Notes: generated by a model from the letters alone, not told the origin. DNA of 42,341 bases from Paludibacteraceae bacterium (GCA_017467185.1 JAFTSS010000054.1:1-42341), one strand, 5' to 3'; shown: positions 8,887 through 17,985, counted from the first letter of the stretch. Numbers and translations: made by a program.

Positions 8887-9684
8887 ATGAAAAAAACTCT
8901 AGTTCTATTATTCTGCACTCTACACTGTGCTCTATGCTTTAATCTAAAAGCAACCCCATCAGACTCTATAGATTCTATAAATACCATAGAAACGATAGAC
9001 TCTATAGCAACTATAAATACTATAGTTACTACAAACTCAACAAAACCCTTAACTGAAGAAAAATCTTACGTTGACATCATTGCCGATTGGTACAACGACA
9101 ATATGAACTACGGAACAATCACTGCCCTTATGGCTATCGAAAGTTCATTCATTCCTTTTCCATCCGAAGTTGTTGTCCCTCCTGCTGCCGCAGTATCTGT
9201 GCGCGAAGACTCTAATCTCAACTTCTTCTTAATCATTCTATTTGCAACTATAGGTGCTATAATTGGCGCATTAGTCAATTACTTCCTCTCTATCAGCCTC
9301 GGTCGTGCTATTATCTACAAATTTGCCGATAGCCGATTAGGTCGTCTATGTCTTCTCTCAAGCGAAAAAATCAAACAAGCCGAAGACTATTTCAACCGCA
9401 AAGGAGCAATTGCGACTTTCGTCGGTCGCCTCATTCCTGGCATTCGCCAACTCATCTCAATCCCAGCAGGTTTAGCTCGTATGCCTCTCCTCCCTTTCAT
9501 CGGTTTCACTGCACTCGGAGCTGGCATTTGGAACGCCGTTCTTGCCATCATTGGCTACATCGTAGGCGACAACATGGACCTCATCAACAAATACTCTCAC
9601 GAAATGGGCTACATAATCCTCGCCCTTCTCGCCATCATTGCAATATATTACATAATTAAAAAATTAATCAATAAAAAGAAATAA
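8887..9684 (+). CDS. DedA family membrane protein with repeat-derived N-terminal extension
   Basis: 265 aa. The DedA/SNARE-associated core starts near residue 75 (ESSFIPFPSEVVVPPAA) and includes the family signature FVGRLIPGIRQLISIPAGLARMP followed by further membrane helices. DedA proteins are inner-membrane proteins implicated in lipid flipping and proton-motive-force homeostasis. Oddity: about 60 extra residues precede the core, with a signal-like hydrophobic stretch (LVLLFCTLHCALCF) and then nine tripeptides of the type [DNEA][ST]I. The tripeptides come from a 9-bp DNA repeat (8962-9042) of the family also seen between genes. Probably in an operon with the upstream TPR gene. Confidence 0.88.
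   Translation: MKKTLVLLFCTLHCALCFNLKATPSDSIDSINTIETIDSIATINTIVTTNSTKPLTEEKSYVDIIADWYNDNMNYGTITALMAIESSFIPFPSEVVVPPAAAVSVREDSNLNFFLIILFATIGAIIGALVNYFLSISLGRAIIYKFADSRLGRLCLLSSEKIKQAEDYFNRKGAIATFVGRLIPGIRQLISIPAGLARMPLLPFIGFTALGAGIWNAVLAIIGYIVGDNMDLINKYSHEMGYIILALLAIIAIYYIIKKLINKKK
8962..9042 (+). repeat. coding nonanucleotide array in the DedA-like gene
   Basis: Nine 9-bp units (GACTCTATA, GATTCTATA, AATACCATA and variants) read as DSI/DSI/NTI/ETI/DSI/ATI/NTI/VTT/NST. Confidence 0.9.
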
Positions 9685-9705
9685 AAATATAGAAGATCTA
9701 TCTTA

Positions 9706-10020
9706 TTCACTTGTCTTCTTGTCAAAAAAAAGAAATCATTCTTTCGCAGATCTATCATTTTTCCGCCAAGATGAAACTTTAGTTTCAGCAAGGCGTATGC
9801 AAAAAAGAATTTATGTTCTTATGTCATTCTGTCTAAAATAAAATATCATGTTCTCTTGTCTCCTTATCTAAGAAAAGAATCATACTTCCGCAAATCTGTC
9901 ATTTTTCCGCCAAGATGAAACTTTAGATTCAGCAAGGCGTATGCAAAAAAGAATTTATGTTCTTATGTCATTCTGTCTAAAATAAAATGTCATGTTCTCT
10001 TGTCTTCTTATCTAAAAATA
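9706..10020 (+). repeat. 144-bp tandem repeat with a conserved hairpin
   Basis: Two full copies with a 144-bp period plus the start of a third (from 9995). Each full copy holds CGCC-aaga-TGAAAC-ttta-GTTTCA-gcaa-GGCG (9764-9795 and 9908-9939). The units end in TTCTCTTGTCTTCTT-type text, which also occurs just before dut. Otherwise 9685-10024 shows no gene. Confidence 0.88.
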
Positions 10021-10024
10021 AAAT

Positions 10025-10723
10025 ATGAAATTCGCTCTAATCGGACATCCAGTTTCTCACTCGTTTTCAGCTCAATATCTCAATTCACGTTTTCAAAACG
10101 AAGGTATTGATGCCCATTACGATTTAATTGATATGCCCGATTTACAACAATTCACCGATTTAATTCGCTCTGACAAATACAATGGTTTTAACATAACTAT
10201 CCCTCACAAAAAAGCCATTATTCCCTATCTCGACCAACTATCACCCGAAGCTGCTGCCATAGGAGCTGTAAACGTAATAGAAATAAGCAATAACAAATTA
10301 ATCGGATATAACACCGATATTATCGGATTTCACGATACTCTCGTACCTCTACTTAAACCAAACCACACTCACGCAGTCATATTAGGTACAGGCGGAGCAT
10401 CGCAAGCGGTACAATACGTGCTCAACAAGTTGAACATACCATTCCGCCTCGTCACCCACAAAGAATTAGATACCAACACAATCACCAAACTAGCACCTAT
10501 TATAATAAACACCACACCATTGGGCATGCACCCTCACACCAACACCATACCCAATATCGACTACTCTCAAATCACACCCAACCACCTCATCTACGACCTT
10601 GTTTACAACCCAACCGAAACCCGATTCCTACAACTCGCAAAACAACAAGGCGCCACTACCCAAAACGGCCTCGCAATGCTCTACGCTCAAGCCAACGCAG
10701 CCCTAAAAATATGGTTGAAATAA
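10025..10723 (+). CDS. aroE: shikimate dehydrogenase
   Basis: 232 aa, slightly short for the family. Substrate-side motifs: [26 protein letters not shown] (catalytic Lys62), GYNTDIIGF (Asp98). Cofactor side: GTGGAS (121-126), [10 protein letters not shown], and near the end [12 protein letters not shown] and [11 protein letters not shown]. The enzyme reduces 3-dehydroshikimate to shikimate with NADPH in the cytoplasm. No other shikimate-pathway gene is nearby; dut follows after 47 bp. Confidence 0.94.
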   Translation: MKFALIGHPVSHSFSAQYLNSRFQNEGIDAHYDLIDMPDLQQFTDLIRSDKYNGFNITIPHKKAIIPYLDQLSPEAAAIGAVNVIEISNNKLIGYNTDIIGFHDTLVPLLKPNHTHAVILGTGGASQAVQYVLNKLNIPFRLVTHKELDTNTITKLAPIIINTTPLGMHPHTNTIPNIDYSQITPNHLIYDLVYNPTETRFLQLAKQQGATTQNGLAMLYAQANAALKIWLK

Positions 10724-10770
10724 AAAAATCACCTTCTCTTGTCTTCTTGTCTAAAATAAAAATAAAAACT

Positions 10771-11205
10771 ATGCAAATCGAAATCATCAACAAATCACGT
10801 CACGCACTTCCACAATACAGCACACCACTATCTGCTGGTATGGACTTACGTGCAAATATCGACGAACCCATAACTCTCAAACCATTAGAAAGAAAACTAA
10901 TCCCAACTGGTCTATATATAGCTCTACCTGAAGGTTACGAAGCCCAAATCCGCCCACGTTCAGGCCTTGCAATCAAAAATGGCATTACTGTACTCAACAC
11001 TCCAGGTACTATCGACGCAGACTATCGTGGCGAAATTTGCGTTATATTAGTAAATCTCAGTGCTGATGAATTCACTATCAACAATGGCGACCGCGTATGT
11101 CAAATGGTCATTGCTCGCCACGAAACAGCTGAATGGATACCCGTAGAAACTCTTTCAACAACCGAACGCGGTGAAGGTGGATTCGGTCACACTGGCAAAA
11201 AATGA
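10771..11205 (+). CDS. dut: deoxyuridine 5'-triphosphate nucleotidohydrolase (dUTPase)
   Basis: 144 aa with all five trimeric dUTPase motifs: [46 protein letters not shown]. It hydrolyses dUTP to dUMP and PPi, keeping uracil out of DNA. The frame is open back to an ATG at 10711 inside the end of aroE, but the conserved protein starts at MQIEIINKS, so 10771 is chosen. The stop overlaps the start of the next gene (ATGA), marking an operon of dut, TPR protein, DUF4292-like lipoprotein and EnvC, an order I recall as common in Bacteroidota. Confidence 0.95.
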   Translation: MQIEIINKSRHALPQYSTPLSAGMDLRANIDEPITLKPLERKLIPTGLYIALPEGYEAQIRPRSGLAIKNGITVLNTPGTIDADYRGEICVILVNLSADEFTINNGDRVCQMVIARHETAEWIPVETLSTTERGEGGFGHTGKK

Positions 11206-13001
11206 AAAATCTAATAACAACAATATTGTGCATTGTGCATTGTACATTGTGCATTGGTTTATCGGCTCACGAAGAGTATGCCGATTCAATGTTTCGTGCC
11301 CAAATCGCAAAAGAACAACTCACCGACTCTACTCTTCAAGATCTACTCAACTACAATCTTTTCAAGGCTAAAGAATATCAACTAAAAGGTCAATTAAACG
11401 AAGCCGCCATGTTATTTGTGGATAATATGGAACTTGATTCAAACATAGCTCACCCCGAACTTTATGCCACATCAGCTTTCCAACTATACAAAATTCTTTA
11501 CGATGCAAAACAATATAGCGACGCCTTTCATTTCATAAAAATAGCTCACCACAATAATCCTAATAACAACATATATCTCCGTGACCTTGCTTGGATGGAA
11601 TATGGTTTCCAACAATACAAACTTGCAATCAAACACTTTAAAGAACTCAACAAACGTCAACCCTACAATTCCGACAATATATATAGCCTCTGCCAAATAT
11701 ATCTTCAAGATAAACAATACAACAAAGCTCTAAAAGAACTCGAAAAATATCAATATCTCGAAGGCCACTCTGTCCAAATACTTGCACAACGTGCCGCTAT
11801 TCACGAACAATCAGGCAAGCCTCAAAAAGCCGAAAAAGAGGTTATCAACTACATCAACGAACACCCTGAAGATAAATTAGATGCATCTTTATTATTAAGT
11901 CGCATATACCTAAATAACACCAAAAATGCTGAATCTCTCAATCTACTACTACAGCTCAACAACGAATATCCCAACGACGGCACAATACTCACATCTTTAG
12001 CCGAACACTACAAAAATCTCGACAACGATTCGTTATACGAAAAATACTCTCTCGATGCAGTAAAATCAGCCACATTCAATGCTGCAACTGCCGTTAAAAT
12101 AATCCGACCTACACTCTCAGGCTATGTCCAACTCGAAGACACAACCAATATCGCATTCATCCTAAACACACTCAACGCAATATACCCTAACGAATCACCT
12201 GTCATCGAACTACAAGCCGATGTATATAAAGCACTAAAAGATACAACTAATTGGCGTTCTACGCTATACAATCTACAAAAAATACGCAACAACGACAAAG
12301 TTCTAGACTTCCAACTCGTAACCCTTGCCGAATCTCTATTCGACAACAAAGAAATATATCGACTCACAAAAGAAGGTTACGACAAATACGGCGACGACAC
12401 TTGGGCATACTATTATATCATCAGTCTTGCAAAAAACGAGATGACAGACTCGCTCATCAGCGAAAGCAATCGTTTATTACCACTCATTTCAACCTCCAAC
12501 ATAAAAAGTCGTGTTTATCAAATGGTTGGCGACATATACTCATCGCAAAATCAAGACTCTCTCGCTATGCAAATGTACGATAGTTGCCTTGTTTACGACC
12601 CAAACAATTCTGGCGCACTCAACAATGTAGCTTACAACATAACCAAACAGCCTAATCCCGACCTAAAAAAGGCTGAAAAAATGGCAGCAAAAGCTCTCGA
12701 ACTTGACCCCGAAAGCATCTATATACTCGACACTTACGCCTGGATTCTATTCCTACAAGGCGACAATTTTCTATCCGAATTCTATTTCGATAAACTCCTA
12801 CGAGTTGAAAAAGAACAAGGGCAACAACCAGGCATCGAAACTCTCTACCATATCGGCTGCCTATACATGAAAACAAACCGCATAGAACAAGCAAAAGAAA
12901 TGTGGCAAAAAGCCCTTGATATGTACAACGAAGATCCAGATAACTTCGACGAAAAGGATATAATTAAAACAATCCAAAACTTCTTCAACGACAATAAATA
13001 A
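11202..13001 (+). CDS. secreted/periplasmic tetratricopeptide repeat protein
   Basis: 599 aa. A signal peptide covers about residues 1-21 ([19 protein letters not shown]), then a long helical region with many TPR units (for example [37 protein letters not shown] near residue 470, followed by a final TPR). No catalytic motif. In Bacteroidota a TPR protein is often found between dut and the DUF4292/EnvC pair, which suggests an envelope role, but the function is unknown. The hydrophobic core of the signal peptide is coded by a heptanucleotide array (11225-11256). Start overlaps the dut stop by 4 bp. Confidence 0.87.
   Translation: MKNLITTILCIVHCTLCIGLSAHEEYADSMFRAQIAKEQLTDSTLQDLLNYNLFKAKEYQLKGQLNEAAMLFVDNMELDSNIAHPELYATSAFQLYKILYDAKQYSDAFHFIKIAHHNNPNNNIYLRDLAWMEYGFQQYKLAIKHFKELNKRQPYNSDNIYSLCQIYLQDKQYNKALKELEKYQYLEGHSVQILAQRAAIHEQSGKPQKAEKEVINYINEHPEDKLDASLLLSRIYLNNTKNAESLNLLLQLNNEYPNDGTILTSLAEHYKNLDNDSLYEKYSLDAVKSATFNAATAVKIIRPTLSGYVQLEDTTNIAFILNTLNAIYPNESPVIELQADVYKALKDTTNWRSTLYNLQKIRNNDKVLDFQLVTLAESLFDNKEIYRLTKEGYDKYGDDTWAYYYIISLAKNEMTDSLISESNRLLPLISTSNIKSRVYQMVGDIYSSQNQDSLAMQMYDSCLVYDPNNSGALNNVAYNITKQPNPDLKKAEKMAAKALELDPESIYILDTYAWILFLQGDNFLSEFYFDKLLRVEKEQGQQPGIETLYHIGCLYMKTNRIEQAKEMWQKALDMYNEDPDNFDEKDIIKTIQNFFNDNK
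11225..11256. repeat. heptanucleotide array TTGTGCA inside a signal-peptide coding region
   Basis: Four units (TTGTGCA, TTGTGCA, TTGTACA, TTGTGCA) coding for [11 protein letters not shown] similar array lies in the untranslated leader of prfA (30924-30957). Confidence 0.88.
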
Positions 13002-13011
13002 TACATAATAC

Positions 13012-13049
13012 CTATACATATAGTTTCTATAGTCGCTATAGTTTCTATT
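13012..13049. repeat. short nonanucleotide array (CTATAGTTT type)
   Basis: Three to four 9-bp units between the TPR gene and the DUF4292-like gene; same family as 5143-5219. Confidence 0.75.
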
Positions 13050-13068
13050 TACATAAAATAATCGCAAT

Positions 13069-13890
13069 ATGAAAACACACAAACTTATAACAGCAATAAT
13101 ACTAATAACCACTATTTTATTAGTTGGCTGTAAAACGCAACAACGTCCAATACAACATCGTGTAGCACAACATGTTTCAGTATGCCAATTAACTCAAAAA
13201 TCTTACGATGCACAACCGCAATTCTCTACGATGAACATCTCTAAAATGTCAATGTCTGTCAATTATAGCGGATTGCAATTCACTTTCCGCTCATCAATCC
13301 GCATCGCAACCGATAGCATACTATCTATCAGCATTCAGCCCGCACTCGGCATCGAAATGTATCGCGCCGAATTCACGCCAAAAGGTTTTACCGTTTACGA
13401 CAAACTCAATCGTCGCTACTCCGAAAATAGCTACGAATACATCAAACTCAGTTGGGGATTAGACGTTGACTACAAAGCTATCGAAGCCCTATTTTCACAC
13501 AAAATATTCATCCCAACAACAACCAATCCTGACGAAATCTGCAAAAACTTCCGCATCGAACACATGGCAGATACCACCTCTATCGTCAGCAACACACCAA
13601 TAGGAAAATACACACAACAATTCGACATCGACATCAACAACTATCGACTCACAATGAGTGGTTTACAATACGAAAACCAACTCGTAATGGCAATTACTTA
13701 TGGTATGCTAAAATCTTTCGATAAAATCCTATTTCCTGAAACAGTACACCTACAAACCACTATGACTAAAACCGATGTTTCAGCAACTCTCAATATCGAA
13801 AAAATCAAATTCAACGAACCTCTTTACATCTCACCAATTAACACCGCACGTTACAAAAAAGTAGGTTTTATGGACCTCCTCAAAAAATAA
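13069..13890 (+). CDS. DUF4292-like lipoprotein
   Basis: 273 aa. Lipoprotein signal peptide with lipobox LLVGC (Cys at about 22) followed by KTQQ. The mature part is largely predicted beta strand (YSGLQFTFRSSIRIATDSILSISIQPALGIEMYRAEFTPKGFTVYDKLNRRY), reminiscent of the LolA/LolB-like fold proposed for DUF4292 proteins. The position between a TPR gene and an EnvC-like gene supports this family and an outer-membrane or periplasmic role. Exact function unknown. Only 9 bp separate it from the next start. Confidence 0.75.
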   Translation: MKTHKLITAIILITTILLVGCKTQQRPIQHRVAQHVSVCQLTQKSYDAQPQFSTMNISKMSMSVNYSGLQFTFRSSIRIATDSILSISIQPALGIEMYRAEFTPKGFTVYDKLNRRYSENSYEYIKLSWGLDVDYKAIEALFSHKIFIPTTTNPDEICKNFRIEHMADTTSIVSNTPIGKYTQQFDIDINNYRLTMSGLQYENQLVMAITYGMLKSFDKILFPETVHLQTTMTKTDVSATLNIEKIKFNEPLYISPINTARYKKVGFMDLLKK

Positions 13891-13899
13891 AAAAACAAT

Positions 13900-15267
13900 A
13901 TGAAAAAAAATATCGCTACTAAATATTATCCCCCTGTCTTAGGGGGACGAACCGACGAACGAAGCAAGAGCAAAGAATACTTGCATACTTTGCCTTGCAA
14001 GGAGGAGGTCGCTGAAAGCAAACGAAGCGGAAGGTTATCTCTCGCTACTCGCTACTCGCTACTTGCTACTATTATACTTTCTACATTGTGCATTAACCTA
14101 AACGCACAAACAATCAAAGAACTCGAAGCTCAAAAGAAAAAGGCTCTCGACGAACTCGCCGTAACCAATCGACTACTCAACGAAACACAAAAAGACAAAA
14201 AAGGCACAGAAAACAAACTCAACCTGCTCAAACGCTCAATCAAACAAAGCGCCAACTACATCAACGCACTAAACAAAGAAATCGGAATGCTCGATGAAAA
14301 CATCTCGTCATTACAAGCATCTCGACTATCACATCAAGAACGCCTTGATCGTCTCCGCAACGAATATGCACAATCAACCCGAGCCATATACTCCCACCAC
14401 AAATACTTCTCTCCACTCTTGTTCATCATCTCTGCCGACAACTTCAATCAAGCCGTACGTCGCTTCCGCTACCTCCAGCAAGTGGCTTCGCATCGTAAAT
14501 ATCAGGCTCAGGAGATAGCTAAAATCACTCAACAACTAAAAACAGAAGAGGAACTACTAACCGAAAATCGAATTCAAAAAGAGACAGCCGTTAGCGCAAA
14601 AGAACTTGAACAACAACGACTTGAACAACAACGTCGCAAGCGCAACGACGAACTTGCATCTCTCAAAAAGAAAGAAACATCACTCAAAAAGAAACAAAAA
14701 GAACAACAGAAAAAAGCCGACAAACTCAATCAAAAAATACAAGACATGATTGCTGCCGAAATCAAACGACAAAAAGAAGAAGCAGCAAAACTCGCTAAAC
14801 AACAAGGCAAAAAAGACCCTTACGAACTCAGCAAAGAAGAAAAACTTGTCGCAGGCAACTTCGAAGCCAACAAAGGCAAACTACCACGCCCAGTCGAAAA
14901 AGGTTTCATCAGTGGCCATTTTGGCGTACAACCTCACCCGTTCCTCGACAAAGTACAAGTCAATAATAAAGGTACCTACTTCCAAATCCCAGCTGGAGCC
15001 GATGCACGTGCAGTATTCGAAGGCGAAGTAACACAATGCTTCTCAGTGCCAGGTAGCAACCAATCTGTAATCGTAAAACATGGCAACTACCGCACCGTAT
15101 ATTCCAATCTAGTAACACTTTACGTCAAAGTAGGCGACAAAATCAGCACCAAACAAAAAATCGGAAAAGTCTATACCGACACCGAAAACGACAACAAAAC
15201 AGAACTCTATTTCATGCTCTACAAAGACACCGAAATACAAAACCCCGAAAATTGGTTAGCAAATTAA
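13900..15267 (+). CDS. EnvC-like murein hydrolase activator (coiled coil + degenerate M23 domain)
   Basis: 455 aa. After a signal sequence (LLATIILSTLCINLNAQ, about residues 52-69) comes a long coiled coil (70-330, KELEAQKKKALDELAVTN and Lys/Gln/Glu-rich stretches) and a C-terminal LytM/M23 domain (HFGVQPHPFLDKVQVNNKGTYF to the end). The zinc ligands of active M23 peptidases are not conserved: the HxxxD region reads NNKGTYFQI and the HxH region reads ELYFML. It should therefore activate amidases, as E. coli EnvC does, rather than cut peptidoglycan. Oddity: about 50 residues precede the hydrophobic core, made of a degenerate GC-rich element (PPVLGG), an unrelated charged stretch and a heptamer array read as ATRYSLLAT. 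No later ATG exists before the core. Confidence 0.87.
   Translation: MKKNIATKYYPPVLGGRTDERSKSKEYLHTLPCKEEVAESKRSGRLSLATRYSLLATIILSTLCINLNAQTIKELEAQKKKALDELAVTNRLLNETQKDKKGTENKLNLLKRSIKQSANYINALNKEIGMLDENISSLQASRLSHQERLDRLRNEYAQSTRAIYSHHKYFSPLLFIISADNFNQAVRRFRYLQQVASHRKYQAQEIAKITQQLKTEEELLTENRIQKETAVSAKELEQQRLEQQRRKRNDELASLKKKETSLKKKQKEQQKKADKLNQKIQDMIAAEIKRQKEEAAKLAKQQGKKDPYELSKEEKLVAGNFEANKGKLPRPVEKGFISGHFGVQPHPFLDKVQVNNKGTYFQIPAGADARAVFEGEVTQCFSVPGSNQSVIVKHGNYRTVYSNLVTLYVKVGDKISTKQKIGKVYTDTENDNKTELYFMLYKDTEIQNPENWLAN
13930..13946 (+). repeat. GC-rich hairpin element, degenerate coding copy
   Basis: First hairpin (CCCCCT-gtctt-AGGGGG) intact, read as PPVLGG in the EnvC N-terminus; the sequence after it diverges from the other copies. 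Confidence 0.75.
14041..14070. repeat. heptanucleotide array CTCGCTA in the EnvC signal-peptide region
   Basis: Three CTCGCTA units plus CTTGCTA, coding for LATRYSLLAT. The same heptamer lies just upstream of trxB, the DUF389 gene and the small membrane protein gene. Confidence 0.88.
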
Positions 15268-15276
15268 GCAAAAACA

Positions 15277-15308
15277 TTTGCTAATATGCCAAAATTATCG
15301 TACCTTTG
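15277..15308 (+). promoter_or_regulatory. trxB promoter (TTTG, 20 bp, TACCTTTG)
   Basis: TTTG at 15277-15280 and TACCTTTG at 15301-15308, a near-ideal Bacteroidota sigma-ABfr promoter. A leader of about 140 nt precedes trxB and ends with CTTGCTA/CTCACTA/CTCGCTA heptamers (15417-15437). Confidence 0.8.
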
Positions 15309-15451
15309 CACCCCAATAACAATCAAAATAGACAAACTAATTTATCTAATCAGACCAATTAGTCTAATCTGAATAAAAATTCAATTCTAATAAAGCGAAA
15401 CCGAGTACAAAAAGTCTTGCTACTCACTACTCGCTACTAAAAATCTAATAT

Positions 15452-16390
15452 ATGAACGAAAAAGTAAAATGCCTTATCATTGGCTCAGGCCCTGCCGGCT
15501 ATACTGCCGCAATCTACGCTTCACGTGCTAACCTTGCCCCAGTACTCTACGAAGGTATGCAATCAGGTGGTCAATTAACTCAAACTACCGAAATCGAAAA
15601 CTTCCCAGGCTACCCAGAAGGTATCGACGCAAACCTCATGATGGCTGACCTCCGTGCTCAAGCTGAGCGCTTTGGTACAGACGTACGCTTCGGCTGCATC
15701 ACTGAAGTTGACTTCAGTTGCTCACCTAAAAAACTCACTATCGATGGTGAAAAAGTAATCGAAGCCGACACTGTAATCATCGCTACAGGTGCAAGCGCAA
15801 AATATCTCGGCCTCGCCGACGAACAAAAATACATGGGCAAAGGTGTTTCTGCCTGCGCAACATGCGATGGTTTCTTCTATCGCAAAAAAACTGTTGCAGT
15901 AGTAGGCGGTGGCGACACTGCTTGCGAAGAAGCATGCTACCTCGCTGGTCTTTGCGAAAAAGTTTACCTCATCGTGCGTAAACCATTCCTCCGTGCATCT
16001 AAAGTAATGCAAGACCGCGTATTCAAAAACGAAAAAATCACAGTTCTCTTCGAACACAACACACAAAACCTCTACGGTGAAGACCTTCTCGAAGGAGCAA
16101 AACTCATCAAACGCAAAGGCGAACCAGACGAAGAAATCGTTGACATCAAAATCGACGGATTCTTCCTCGCTATCGGACACCACCCTAACAGCGACATATT
16201 CAAAAAATACATCAATACAAACGAAGAAGGCTACATCATCACAGAACCATTCCGCCCTCTTACAAACGTACCTGGTGTATTCGCAGCAGGCGACGTAGCC
16301 GACCCTATCTATCGCCAAGCAATCTGCGCTGCCGCTTCAGGTTGTAAATCAGCAATGGAAGCAGAAAAATACCTCGCTTCTATGGAATAA
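15452..16390 (+). CDS. trxB: thioredoxin-disulfide reductase
   Basis: 312 aa, standard length. FAD-binding GSGPAGYTAAIYAS (11-24), redox-active C135-ATC138 followed by DG, the NADPH-binding segment VVGGGDTACEEA, and the C-terminal FAD motif GVFAAGDVADPIYRQ. It reduces thioredoxin with NADPH in the cytoplasm. Monocistronic, with its own promoter upstream and a strong terminator downstream. The bases before the ATG (ACTAAAAATCTAATATATGAA) closely match the leaders of hom and pepP in this window. Confidence 0.96.
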   Translation: MNEKVKCLIIGSGPAGYTAAIYASRANLAPVLYEGMQSGGQLTQTTEIENFPGYPEGIDANLMMADLRAQAERFGTDVRFGCITEVDFSCSPKKLTIDGEKVIEADTVIIATGASAKYLGLADEQKYMGKGVSACATCDGFFYRKKTVAVVGGGDTACEEACYLAGLCEKVYLIVRKPFLRASKVMQDRVFKNEKITVLFEHNTQNLYGEDLLEGAKLIKRKGEPDEEIVDIKIDGFFLAIGHHPNSDIFKKYINTNEEGYIITEPFRPLTNVPGVFAAGDVADPIYRQAICAAASGCKSAMEAEKYLASME

Positions 16391-16451
16391 TTGCGATAAA
16401 TGAGAGTAATCAACAAATGCAATGATGTTTTTGCAATAGCAAAAAACTAAA

Positions 16452-16507
16452 TAAAAAAATAGCAGACTCAATCAAACTTGTTTGAATTGTAGTCTGCTAT
16501 TTTTTTA
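16452..16507 (+). terminator. intrinsic terminator after trxB
   Basis: Ten-bp stem ATAGCAGACT / AGTCTGCTAT (16459-16468 with 16491-16500) flanked by A7 and T7. The loop contains an extra CAAAC/GTTTG hairpin. The symmetry also allows function for the convergent gene. Confidence 0.9.
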
Positions 16508-16560
16508 TTTCAATTTGTTACAACAAATTATCATTACATTTGTTGATTACCAAATGCAGC

Positions 16561-16740
16561 AATTATCTTGAGCAATGCGAAAAATAATTGCTACAGCAAT
16601 TATCTTGAGCAACGCGAAAAATAATTGCTACTGCAATTATCTTGAGCAACACGAAAAATAATTGCTACAACAATTATCTTGAGCAACACGAAAAATAATT
16701 GCTACTGCAATTATCTTGAGCAATGCGAAAAATAATCTTA
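16561..16740. repeat. five tandem 37-bp units, each a hairpin
   Basis: AATTATCTTGAGCAA starts at 16561, 16598, 16635, 16672 and 16709 (exact 37-bp period). In units 1-4 GCAATTAT and ATAATTGC form an 8-bp stem around a 17-nt loop; the last copy is truncated. It lies between convergent trxB and the lipoprotein gene; 16391-16754 has no gene. Confidence 0.92.
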
Positions 16741-16754
16741 AACACAGCGAAAAA

Positions 16755-17858
16755 TTATTTTTCACCTACCTTTTTTGCTTCACTAATTGGCTCAGAATCT
16801 TTACTCCAATAAATATATTTATAAGGATTAGATTTTTCCTCCTCTTCTGTTACAATAAATGTAGGAGTATTCAAACGCCAATTCTTAAACTCTGCATTAT
16901 GCGTAGTATCATTAATAAAATCACGCACTGTATATGCCCACTGACGCCAATCATCACTACCCTCTAAAAAGTTTTTATACTGATACTCACGCCCTACAAG
17001 ATTATTATGATAATCCATAAAATGGTCACAAGGTTGATTAACACTTGCTCTTTCCCAATAAACATCCATTACCAACCATGCTATTTGCGATGTAGTATAT
17101 TTACGCAAAAGTAGATTTACAAATATATGCTTATAGGCATCACCACGTTTACCATAACTTGTATTAGCATGAAAAAAATGTCGCGCCACATATTCCGCAC
17201 GAGCTTTCGATTGCAATACCCTATAAATAGTTGATGAAGCTACGCCCATACTTACAAACGACATAACCCAATCCTCCTTGGCAAAATAAGGTATATCATC
17301 ACCCATCAATACTGCATGCAACCCCCACTCACTATCAAAAACGCCAAGAGAATCAATATCTGCTAATCTAAACCCCATTTCACTATCTGCCAAAGCATTT
17401 AATTTCCAATAAACCGATACCTCCGCCTCTGTCATCTGCATCAACTCCACTTCAGCCGAATCCGACATAGTATTAAAATACGATTCATTTGGAGAAGAAA
17501 GTGTCAATCCATCAATACTATTAACTCGATATTGAGGCGACTTGCGCATAGTTTGCAAACGACTCATTGTCTGATTAGCCACTTTCGACATCATACCCCG
17601 ATATGCTTTTTCAGGATATAAATCAATCAATCGCTCTTCTACATACTCCCCCATACTACGCAATGTATCGCGACTATTCTCATACTCACGAGCAAGAATA
17701 TAGAGCACCGAAGCATCAAACATAGGTATAACACTTGTATCTAGAGCTATAATATTGCTTACGTCATAAGCTTCCGACCCCCTAATTCTACGCCGTTGCG
17801 ACGCACAACCAACTAACAATAAAACAATTAAAAATAAAGATATATAGGTATTTTTCAT
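16755..17858 (-). CDS. putative lipoprotein, DUF6973-like region
   Basis: 367 aa. Lipoprotein signal peptide with lipobox LLLVGC (Cys 18) then ASQRRR. Residues about 245-305 contain GDAYKHIFVNLLLRKYT and DHFMDYHNNLVGREYQ, which resemble the A(F/Y)RH...MDxHNNxxG pattern of DUF6973 proteins; this is a by-eye resemblance only. The rest is not recognised. It points towards trxB, with the five-hairpin repeat after its stop, and is divergent from the methionine cluster. A TAATTTTG box (17863-17870, minus strand) ends only five bases before the ATG, so if used the transcript would have almost no leader. Confidence 0.72.
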   Translation of the reverse strand: MKNTYISLFLIVLLLVGCASQRRRIRGSEAYDVSNIIALDTSVIPMFDASVLYILAREYENSRDTLRSMGEYVEERLIDLYPEKAYRGMMSKVANQTMSRLQTMRKSPQYRVNSIDGLTLSSPNESYFNTMSDSAEVELMQMTEAEVSVYWKLNALADSEMGFRLADIDSLGVFDSEWGLHAVLMGDDIPYFAKEDWVMSFVSMGVASSTIYRVLQSKARAEYVARHFFHANTSYGKRGDAYKHIFVNLLLRKYTTSQIAWLVMDVYWERASVNQPCDHFMDYHNNLVGREYQYKNFLEGSDDWRQWAYTVRDFINDTTHNAEFKNWRLNTPTFIVTEEEEKSNPYKYIYWSKDSEPISEAKKVGEK

Positions 17859-17930
17859 ACTACAAAATTACTAAAAAATACACATAGAAAGATTATATTT
17901 TATATTTTTTTAAACTTTTATATAAAAAGT

Positions 17931-17961
17931 TTTGTCAATTATAAAAATATTACTACCTTTG
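17931..17961 (+). promoter_or_regulatory. promoter of the methionine cluster (TTTG, 19 bp, TACCTTTG)
   Basis: TTTG at 17931-17934 and TACCTTTG at 17954-17961. Transcription should start near 17968, which leaves a leader of about 225 nt before metY. Confidence 0.82.
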
Positions 17962-17985
17962 CGACTGAAAAACACAATCTCAAGC

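Noticed and set aside
10711-10770. Upstream ATG for dut inside the end of aroE
   Set aside because: The first 20 residues do not resemble dUTPase and come from the intergenic CTTGTCTT repeat.
16561-16740. CRISPR-like array (regular 37-bp repeat)
   Set aside because: Units follow each other without unique spacers and no cas gene is near; it is a tandem hairpin repeat.
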